Assembly (NCBI GenBank): GCA_023144005.1
Contig: JAGLGN010000031.1
Coordinates: 1 to 64,000, forward strand
From: a bacterium
GTDB lineage: Bacteria > AUK180
Direction of reading: 5' to 3'
DNA length: 64,000 nucleotides
Made by a program: the position numbers and the translations under genes. The notes beneath the pieces were generated by a model. That model saw nothing but the letters and a program-made list of their open reading frames with translations. It ran no database searches and was not told where the DNA came from. The stretch's first letter is position 1. Each line of letters starts with the position of its first letter. Shown piece by piece: positions 8,811-18,300 of the stretch.

Positions 8811-9594
8811 GAAGGTAATCGCAGGCATCCTTTTAATAACACTGATCCCTTTGCTTTCTGCTGAGAATGCATTGAGCGCAAGACAGATCGTAGAGCAGGC
8901 TTATGAAGTTATAAAACTCAGCGGGATCGAAGCGGTATCCGAAATGATCATCATTGACAAAAAGGGAAATAAGAGGGTTCGCGAGGTGGCTCAAGTGTCG
9001 AAACTGTGTGACGGAGGCAATACCGAGAAGCGGCTTATAAGATTTCTATCACCGGCAGATGTAAAGGGAACCAGCTTATTAACCTTCGATTATGAGGACA
9101 AACCGGATGATATTTGGCTTTTTATGCCGGCCTTACGGAAAACAAGAAGAATAGTCAGCAGTGAAAAGTCAAAAAGATTCATGGGATCGGAATTCTCTTA
9201 CGCGGATATGTCCCCTCCTCCCCTGGATGATTTTAAGTTCACCTTACTCGGGGAAGAGAATGTGGGGGAAATTCCCTGCTGGAAGATCGAGATCGTTCCG
9301 GTGACCGAGGATATCGAGTATGAGAACGGCTTTTCAAAAAAGATCTCGTATTTCGGAAAAGAAGATCTTGTTATCCGAAAGTCGGTCTATTACGATACGG
9401 ATGAGGAGCTTGAAAAAACACTGATTGTTAAGAAGGTTCAGGAAGTAGACACAGTGAACCACAAATACAGACCTGTCCATATGGTAATGGTAAATATACA
9501 AAACGGCCGCAGTTCCATTCTGATGATCAAGCAGATCAAATTCAATCCTGAAGTGAAGGATGAATATTTTTCAATAGAATATCTTGAAAGGTGA
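8800..9594 (+). CDS. LolA-like outer-membrane lipoprotein-sorting family protein
   Basis: 'FLSPADVKGTSLLTFDYEDKPDDIWLFMPALRKTRRIVSSEKSKRFMGSEFSYADM' signature; follows the RND gene. Confidence 0.85.
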   Translation: MKHKKVIAGILLITLIPLLSAENALSARQIVEQAYEVIKLSGIEAVSEMIIIDKKGNKRVREVAQVSKLCDGGNTEKRLIRFLSPADVKGTSLLTFDYEDKPDDIWLFMPALRKTRRIVSSEKSKRFMGSEFSYADMSPPPLDDFKFTLLGEENVGEIPCWKIEIVPVTEDIEYENGFSKKISYFGKEDLVIRKSVYYDTDEELEKTLIVKKVQEVDTVNHKYRPVHMVMVNIQNGRSSILMIKQIKFNPEVKDEYFSIEYLER

Positions 9595-9793
9595 TCACCA
9601 CCGACAAAGGTACCCGGTCTTCACTTTTTACTTTTCTCAATATTCCTCCGAATGCGGGGTTATAGCATAACTGATACCGGAGTCCAAATGAATGAGAATT
9701 TGAGCGGATAGAGGCTCTTAGATTTGATTATTTTCCAGAAAGGAGCGTCATGCTCCATTTAGTGAAAGAAGTGAAACACCGTCCACATTTCTA

Positions 9794-10657
9794 CTATTTA
9801 TTTTTTAATTTCCCGGAAATGCCCTGCGTAGCTTTGATCAGAAGGTCTTGTACTTCCTGGTCATATTGGTCAAGCGGTTCAAATTTCGCGGCTTCATAAT
9901 GCTTCAAGATATATTCTTCCGGAAAAGTTCCATACCCCTGATCTCCCCATTCCTCTCCCCATGAATTTCGGAATGTGAAAGTTTTTGCCTTTTCATTATA
10001 TCCGACAAGAAGTATGACATGACCCATTGCAGCATTCACCTCTTCATCGGTCAGCATCCTTATCGCTCCGGTTTTATTGTCTACCGCATCAGGACTCCAG
10101 AGGATATTGAATACAACAGGTTTTGCCTCTCGGAGAATGAAATCTTTTACATCTTCTTTTTCAATGTAGATGGGCTCTATTACAAAGGGAATCGTATTTG
10201 CGTTTATAGGAGGCGTTCCGGTAAAGTTCTCCATCACGGGTTTTCCTTCTATATACCTGTATCGCGTGTCCCCTTTCACCTCCCAACTCTCGATCTCATA
10301 CGGCCACTCTGATTCTTCCATACAACCGTATTTATAACCCTCTACGGCAAGATATCCCGCTAGGCCGTCGATTCCGGTGTAAGTATCTCTGATGTACCCT
10401 TCTGTCAAAGCATATTTCTTTGCGCACCAGTAATTATAATTTTCTGAAAGGTCAAGTTCTTTCCCTGTTTCCATTTTGATAAGGTATTCCATCAATGCTG
10501 TGGCGGCAAGTACGCTACATGTATTGCGCCTGCCTTGATGCTTGACCTTTGACAGCTGCGACTTCAGATCTTCAGCCTTTTCCTTTTTCCCACAGCCAAC
10601 CCAGCCGACAAGCACGACAAGAACCATAATAATTGTGAAATGAATATATTTTTTCAT
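9794..10657 (-). CDS. Papain-like (C1-type) cysteine peptidase lipoprotein
   Basis: Lipobox 'LVGWVGC'; 'QGRRNTCSVLAATALMEYL' (Q..C) and 'GHVILLVGYNEKAKTFTFRNSWGEEWGDQGYGTFP' (H..N). Start at the internal Met rather than 10675. Confidence 0.85.
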   Translation of the reverse strand: MKKYIHFTIIMVLVVLVGWVGCGKKEKAEDLKSQLSKVKHQGRRNTCSVLAATALMEYLIKMETGKELDLSENYNYWCAKKYALTEGYIRDTYTGIDGLAGYLAVEGYKYGCMEESEWPYEIESWEVKGDTRYRYIEGKPVMENFTGTPPINANTIPFVIEPIYIEKEDVKDFILREAKPVVFNILWSPDAVDNKTGAIRMLTDEEVNAAMGHVILLVGYNEKAKTFTFRNSWGEEWGDQGYGTFPEEYILKHYEAAKFEPLDQYDQEVQDLLIKATQGISGKLKNK

Positions 10658-10690
10658 AATATTGTTACCTACCATTTTTAATCAACTCAA

Positions 10691-10718
10691 TTTTGCAACA
10701 AATGCAACAACCGTCCCC
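10691..10718 (-). repeat. Solitary REP-like element identical in form to the RAYT element right end
   Basis: TTTTGCAACAAATGCAACAACCGTCCCC; matches 42033-42060 and 45913-45940. Confidence 0.85.
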
Positions 10719-10741
10719 GACATTTCTGCACTCTGCCATTT

Positions 10742-12265
10742 CTAGGTGTAGACCACCTCAACCGTTTCGATCATTTCCGTTTTTCCCTTGAGCTTTAACT
10801 CACCCACCTCTCGCCACTTGATCTTATCACGGACGGCACGTAACGTTTCGGGACCAAGCAAGATTTGGCCAGGTTTGGCTTGACTTTCCAAGCGGGCTGC
10901 CGTATTGATTGTATCGCCAAGAACTGTGTAGTCCATCCGGCGATCATTGCCCAAACAGCCAGCAGCAACCTCTCCTGTATTTATACCGATGCCCATGTGG
11001 ACTGGGGCGGTCTCCTCATTTCTCCGATTGATTTCTACAATTTTTGTTTGGATATCTATAGCACATTGAACCGCCCGCAGTTCATGATCTTTTTGTGTGA
11101 CAGGCGCGCCAAATACAACCATGATAGAGTCACCAATGAATTTGTCGATCGTCCCTTCGTAACGGAAAATGATGTCGATCATTTCACCAAAATATTCGTT
11201 GAGTAATCGAAAAATCTCAGTAGGTGAGCTTTTCTCAGAACGTGTCGTAAAACCGCGAATATCAGCGAAAACACAAGTCACCCTCCGACGTTCGCCATTG
11301 ACAATTCTTTCGAAATCCTTCTGCGAAATAACTTGTTCAGCTACTTGATGAGTCACGAACCGGCTAAACATTCGCTGAATTTGGGTTGAACGCTGCTGTT
11401 CCCTTTCTAATAGATGGTGGACACGGAGGAGAGGATTCTGAAAAACCTCCTGTTTGTAAGTGTTGATCCCGACCTTGCCTTGTCTAACCATTTTACGGGC
11501 GGAATGTTGTATCGGTATATATTTTGATGTCGGGAATTTGGGTAGGAGATTTTTTTCTAAGAACCCTTTCACCATTAGTCGAGTTTCGTCATCGATGAGC
11601 AAGACTTCATGGATGGGCAATCTTCCCTGTGTCCCTTGATGATTGCATTTCTCGCAGCCAACTTCACGCCAGAGTTTTTTGGGTGTATCGGTTTCCGGAT
11701 AGACAAGACGAGCATCCTCGACATCGACTATGACCTTTTCAGCACAATCTTGACAAAGCCGTGGTAATAAAATTTGTGACACAATACCGGAGAACCCGAC
11801 AAGGATCTCCTGATTTGTCAGACCCAATGCCCGGAGATTGTAGGTGACATCAATTCCTACAAAAGGCGTATCGATGCAGACAAAAACCCACCTGCCTCTA
11901 TTAATCGCTTCAATTGCCGATCTAATATTATATATGTGAAGCTCAGTCAAAACAATCACACTACTTTGATCATTAAAAGCAGCATCAATTGCATGAGCCC
12001 AAGCACTCTCCGTATTACCAGCGTAATAAATGTTCCATCCTTTTGGCAGTTCTAAATCCGATTCGAGATCTTTTTCTCCGGTAACGATGGGAACAGACTG
12101 TCCCATAGTTGACACCTCCAGTACCAGGCTAAGCAGAGACGTCGTTTTTCCGGTTGCGGTCTGACCTGTAACAGCGATCAAACCTGATGTTTCTTTTCTG
12201 ACTAGCTCAATAAGTCCTTGCACCGAAGACCGAATACCTAATTCGTCTACATCACGAATTCGCAT
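10742..12265 (-). CDS. Fusion protein: N-terminally truncated GspE/PilB-type secretion ATPase domain + class III adenylate/guanylate cyclase domain
   Basis: Walker A 'GQTATGKTTS', 'ILLPRLCQDCAEK...GCEKCNHQGTQGRLPIHEVLLID' (tetra-Cys as in GspE), then 'VTCVFADIRGFT...DKFIGDSIMVVFGAP...MDYTVLGDTINTAARLES'; RBS AAAGGAGGAAG upstream. Confidence 0.9.
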   Translation of the reverse strand: MRIRDVDELGIRSSVQGLIELVRKETSGLIAVTGQTATGKTTSLLSLVLEVSTMGQSVPIVTGEKDLESDLELPKGWNIYYAGNTESAWAHAIDAAFNDQSSVIVLTELHIYNIRSAIEAINRGRWVFVCIDTPFVGIDVTYNLRALGLTNQEILVGFSGIVSQILLPRLCQDCAEKVIVDVEDARLVYPETDTPKKLWREVGCEKCNHQGTQGRLPIHEVLLIDDETRLMVKGFLEKNLLPKFPTSKYIPIQHSARKMVRQGKVGINTYKQEVFQNPLLRVHHLLEREQQRSTQIQRMFSRFVTHQVAEQVISQKDFERIVNGERRRVTCVFADIRGFTTRSEKSSPTEIFRLLNEYFGEMIDIIFRYEGTIDKFIGDSIMVVFGAPVTQKDHELRAVQCAIDIQTKIVEINRRNEETAPVHMGIGINTGEVAAGCLGNDRRMDYTVLGDTINTAARLESQAKPGQILLGPETLRAVRDKIKWREVGELKLKGKTEMIETVEVVYT

Positions 12266-12283
12266 TTCACTTCCTCCTTTTAT

Positions 12284-12300
12284 CTACAACAACCGTCCCC
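12284..12300 (-). repeat. Partial REP-like end (CTACAACAACCGTCCCC)
   Basis: Shares CAACAACCGTCCCC with the 28-bp RAYT ends; sits 5 bp from the stop codon of the 2897-aa ORF. Confidence 0.7.
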
Positions 12301-12305
12301 GAATT

Positions 12306-15300
12306 TTATTCAACTCCCCAGATCGCGGAAGCGATCGGTTGTGTAGATATCTCATCTGAATGTGGGCTTTCATTCCCATTGCTATCTACAGCAGTGATCT
12401 GATAAGAATATGTTCTGCCATTTGTCAAACCGATATCATAATATTGATGAGGAACAGAACCCAGGTGTACGATTAAGTTTCTGTTAATCGCTCTTGGATC
12501 GTTATCTCTATAGATATTATATCCCGCAATATCAGTCTCGATGGGGTTTCCATCCCACGTTATAGAGATCTTAGTATCATGGCCAACTACAACCAAACCT
12601 GAAGGTACTCCAGGGATATCATCTCTGGTAAGTGTTATCGAGAGCGACTTTTCACTTGGTACACCGTCTAAAGTGGAGATCGCGGTTATTACAAAATCCG
12701 ACCCCTCCGAAATCGCAAGAAGCGTATACTCCCAGTCACCATTAGCATCTACGCCGATGCCTGCGGCTACGGATGTGTCACCCCTAAATAATTCAATAGT
12801 AGCCCCGGGGTCAGCAGTTCCCTTAATTGTCTGAGGTGACCCGTTCACTATAAAAGGGTCTGCGTTTACAGAATAAGTAGTAGGATAGGTAATAATCGGC
12901 GGGAACACACCTATATTCACATAAGTCCCACTTCCGGAATAATCGCTTTCGTTTCCGGCATCATCGACCGCATTCAACCAGTAGTAGTAATCCCCTGCCG
13001 CACTCACATAATCAAAGTATTCATCGCCTTGAATCCCATCGGCAATTTCAACGGCACTGCTCAACTGATCAGTTACTCCCCGTTTCAATCTATACACTAG
13101 ATTTTCTCCAGCCGGTTCGGTCCAGTATAATCTGATCTTTCCCCCCTGAATGTGCTCCGCATTAAGAGTAGGAGCTGCGGGGTCCGTTAGATCAACTTCA
13201 AAATCCCTACCGGAAAGTATTGAAGTACTGTCACTGGTTTTATCTGCAAAATCAGTAGCAGCGAAAGAGAAATATCCTGCACCTTGTGCAACTGAAGTGG
13301 TATCAAGAACTCCAGTCCATAGATTTCCCGAACCCGTCAATATGATGTCCTGTGTGCCGCTGCCGTCGAAATGCGCTGTTAAAGTCGGAGTACCCTGGAT
13401 ATTTTCATTGGTTTTCAGATTAATATTAATGCTGCCAAGTCCAAATGGGGATGAAGGATTCGTAGTTATCCAGCAAACCGGTTTTGATATCTCCACAAGG
13501 TGATTTTTTCCTGAGAGTATTTCGTTACCGATATTTCCAACAAGATCATACCCTGTGGCTTCAAAATGGGACAATCCGTCATACTCATTTCCAGTGATTG
13601 AAAGAACAAATGAATACTCATTATCCGATACTTGAGAAATACCGGAAACTGTTACCTTATCAGAATACTCTGGTTTCCACTTGATCACCGGCATAGATTG
13701 CAGGTTCTCGGAACTGAATACAGAAAATGTATAGTCTCCTGGTGAGACAATCGGAAATGGCAGACATGAAATTGTAAAGTACGGTGGTGTTCCGTCTGTC
13801 GTAAGAGTTACAGGACTGGAATATTCACCTGTATTTCCAACATAATCGATAGCCCTCACACTGAAAGAATAATTTCCATCATCTGGGGTATGCAGGTATA
13901 TCTCTTTCTTGTTCATGTAGTATATTTCAGAAAACTCCTCGCCTTCCACCAGTATTTCAAATTCAGCAATATCCGTATCTGCGCACAGCCATCTAAGCTG
14001 GACCATGCGATTGGGAAATGCTTTTGCTAAAATTATTACCGGAGATGAAGGCGGATAACTGTCAACGGAGAATTCTTTTCCTGAAGTGATAACAGTTCCG
14101 GTGTTTCCATATTTATCATTTCCTTCGAATTGGAATTCGGCGGGGCCGGAAGAGGCACCTGCTGGAATCCATACGGAGCCGTTAAAGACGGTTAACTCAT
14201 CATTGCCACTTTGAAGCGTAATTTCCTGCTTTTCTCTGTCATAATACTGGACATTGATTTTAGGAACTTCAGTAAGCGGTTCATTACTCGTCAAGGTAAA
14301 TCCATAATGCAAATTGCTACCTACGATCAGAGGAAACCCTTCTATAAAGGCGGTGGGAGGAGAGGTTTCTATTATGAAATCCGTTCCTTCAGTGATCTCT
14401 TTCCCTATATTATCGGAAAAATCGACCGCATAAAAGTCAAAATATCCGGGGCCGTCCGATGTTGTCTCATTGAGATAGATACTTCCGGACCAGCTCTTTT
14501 CGCTCCCTTGAAGATTAATCATAAAATAATCGCCGTTATATGTCACCATCTGAAGTATGGGTTCGTTCTTAACGATTTCAGAAAGTTCTAAAGAAATCAG
14601 GAGCTTCCCGACTGTTAAAGGAGATTCTTGTGAAAGAACGATTATCGCTGTGGGTGAAATACTGTCACATCCCACTTCGGCAGGACCGGCTATGTCGCCC
14701 TCATTTCCGGCTTCATCGACAGCCGAGACGCTGTAATAATATATTGCATCTAAATCGGGAACATCTATATACTCACAATTGATTATTGAGACATCGAGCT
14801 TCTGACCGGCTTGATCCGGATCATCGCTTCTATACAAGAAATATTCGGAGGGAAGTTCACCTTGAGGTGGGCTCCAGGTTATCTTTATCTCTCCATTTCC
14901 CAGGGGTTGCGCATACAAATACTGAGGGATTCCGGGAGGAGTTGTGTCTATGATAAATGTTTTGCCTGAAGTGATCTGATCGCCTACTTTTCCTGAAAGA
15001 TCACTTCCCGAAAATTCAAATACCGCTTCACCGTCTCCCGATGTGGAGTCAACTGTATAACTTGCAGTAAAAACCGTATCTTCATCATTAGCGGGAGTAA
15101 GTATAAGGTTTTGCACAGCAGCCATTCCTGCAGTTTTTATCGAAAGTGAGTACGATTTTGATGTATCCAATGGTTCAGAAACTTGAAGCGCTATAGCCAA
15201 ATCCCCGGCTTTTACCGGAGATCCAGGAATAATAGATATCTGAGCGGTCGGGGGGTAGATATCCCATTGAATGCTGGCTCTATCTGAAACCTCGCTTTCA

Positions 15301-18300
15301 TTTCCGGCTTCGTCAACTGCGGTAACTGCATAGAAATACTCAGCATCAAGATCAAGGGTTGAATCCTGATATGAAGTCGCTGTAATGAGCACATCATTTA
15401 CTTTCGCAGCATTATCGGGTAAAGTAAATTCTGCAGTCTTTTTATAAATATTGTATCCTACGCAATCCTCCGCAACGGCTACCCAACTTGCCAAAACTGC
15501 ATTATTATCAATCACAGCGGTAAATCCGGATGGAGAGCTCGGAAGAGATGCATCCGCTATCACAACAACTTCGGCTGAATATGCCCCTTCATTGGTGGCC
15601 CGATCAATCGCTCTGACTTTGAATGTAACGGATTCCTCATCGAGAAACTTTCCAGAGTAAAAAGTCCTATCTTCGACTGATGTCATAATATCGGGATTGT
15701 CCGGACGAACAATATTCACATAGTAATATGATATTGAATCGTCATCGAGAGCGGGCCAGGTAAATTTGATTTCACCTTCAGGTTTCTTTTCAGCAACAGG
15801 TAGAGCCGGCGCAGCAGGAAACACAGTATCAATATTGAAAAATCTGTCTGTGGAAGTATTGTACTCACCTATATTAGCCCCTGTTTTACTATGGAGATCA
15901 TCAGCGCTGAAGAAAAATTCGGCTTGACCCTCTCCCGTGAAGCCATTTAAATTGATCTCACCAGTATAATTAAGCGGATTCCCAGGATCTATGGAGAGGG
16001 TGATATCATATCTTAAGTTATTGTAAAAATAGTAAAATTCAATAGTACTGGAATCAATCTCCTCTGAGAACTCTACTGAGACTGGAAAAATATCCTCATT
16101 CAGATATTGCTCCCCGTTGATAGAACCAGTAATCTCAATATCAGTGATATACGGGGCATGTATATTCGCTTCAAAAGTAACGGGAGTGCCTATGTTGATC
16201 CCTGTGTTTCCCGCAAGATCAATACCTGAGAATTCAAACTCTCCGGTTCCATCTCCGACATCAAGCAGAAATGTTCCCGTCCAGGTATAAGTACCGCCAT
16301 TTTCAGACACAAATGAAAGAGGGATCTCCTTTTCCCAGTCATTCAAGGACGGAATTTCTGCCTTGAATACGGGATCCTCCCGCAATTCCTCACTTATGTC
16401 AACCGTTACAGATACGATCTCATTGTCAATAATTCCTGAAGGATTAAGTGTAATCGATGTCACTTCAGGCGGAATCATGTCAACAAGAATACTAACTTCA
16501 TTTGAAAAGTTGTCGAGTACATTTCCGTATTGATCCGCTACCTGTGCCTTGTAAAAGTATGTTGATCCGTCGTCTTTATCCCCGGCATCATTAAAAATTG
16601 CACTATCGGTTTCTCCGATCTCACTGTAAGTTCCACTGCTAATTTTTCTATGTATCAAAAAGCTCGGATTCTCCTCACCTGAGCGATCTTTAAGAGCTAC
16701 TGCCACACCGTCAGCCGTTTGACTTAATGACTCTATGAGAGGCGTTGTAGAAGGCGGAGTGGAATCAAATACGATCGTAACGACTTCCGTCTCTTCAGTG
16801 TTGTCCATATCATCTATTGCATAGAATTCAACCGTATGCTCTATCGTGGTATCCGCTATCTGAAACGGACTGCCGCTATAAGTATTCCAGGGTTCGGTAC
16901 TGCTGTATGTGGTGATCCTGTAATGTATGATACTGGTATCAGAATAGTGGCTGGAAAAATTACAGGTATCATAAGTCGCTCCTACGGTATAGACATTTCC
17001 CGAAACAGTATACTTCCCTGTGGGCACAAGGAATGTCATCGGAGGAATGGTATCGATATCGAGAATTCTTCTTTTTTCGTTTTCCTGATTTCCATAATTG
17101 TCAATACCGTAATAATACAGGGAATGATTTCCCGACATTCCTTCTGGAATTGCGATAACATCACCGTGATTAGCGGTATGGTAAGGTTCAAAATCCCACT
17201 TGTAATAAATATCTGCGAGACCCGCAATATCAATATCGTCAGACTCGACAGTGATCAGAGTATTTTTTGATACTTTCGTGTATTCCAAAAAGTGATGAAA
17301 TGGGACTCCGAAAGCAAGTGTAGATTCCGGAGGAGAATGATCGACATCTATTATCTGAGAAATACCGGTTGAAAGGATACTTTCATTACCGGCTAAATCC
17401 ACAGCAGATATCTTATATTCATATGCCCCGTCATTGTACATCACTTCCGTAAAAGACAAATCAGTGGATTGCCCGATCTCAGTGTCATCCCTGTATATCA
17501 CATATCTAATGACATCCGATTCAGGCGAAGCTGACCAGTTCACTATGATGGAATTTTGATCTACGGAAGTGGTTGGCTGGTCAGGCAGGGCCGGAGCATC
17601 AAAATCCGTCACAACATTCAGAATATCCTCAGAAAAAGGATTTGCTTCATCATAAACCCTCAGGGCTATTATCAGATCAGTCCCGGATGTAATCCCAATA
17701 GGGAGAGTGATAGTGAACAACAATCCTTCCTGGACCTGTTCTGCGCCTGTTAGAATTTCAGTCCAAGCAGACCCGTTGTCGGCGGAGTATCTTAGTGTGA
17801 AGTGATCGAATGAATCATCAGTAGCAGAACCTCTTATCTCAAATGTTCTCCCGACCGATTCGCCCTCACCGGGAGTTGTTATCAGAGCATAAGGGAGCTC
17901 CCTGTCAACTTTTATCTCGATCTTCTTGTTTGATTCACTCCCACTCTGTACTGCTGCGATTTCCGCATAATAATATCCGTCTATGGCAGTTTCAAGATCC
18001 AGATCAGAACCGTCCCATTCACATATATGAACTCCCGTTGTTTTGGACTCTTCAGAAAGAAGTGTTTTTACCAGTGAATCATCCGATTTTTTCTTTATCA
18101 ACAGTGTGATCGTACTGTCACTTGCTATCGTATAAGAAAAAACAGCGGAATCTTTATTCCCGTCGCTATTCGGAGAAATACTTGTATTGTCAACGGTGAA
18201 GTCTGTTATGAAACCCGTTTGAACATCATACGATAAGTGGCAAGTATTTTTCACTTCTCCACCGATAAATGCGCTCACCCGCACATTGTATATCCCGTAG

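Noticed and set aside
9742-9756. GGAGC-GTCAT-GCTCC hairpin between convergent genes
   Set aside because: Short stem with no clear U-tract on either strand; may be a terminator or a repeat, not strong enough to call
9776-9786. ACACCGTCCAC resembling the REP-like end
   Set aside because: Only a partial match (CCGTCCAC versus CCGTCCCC) and lacks the TGCAAC part
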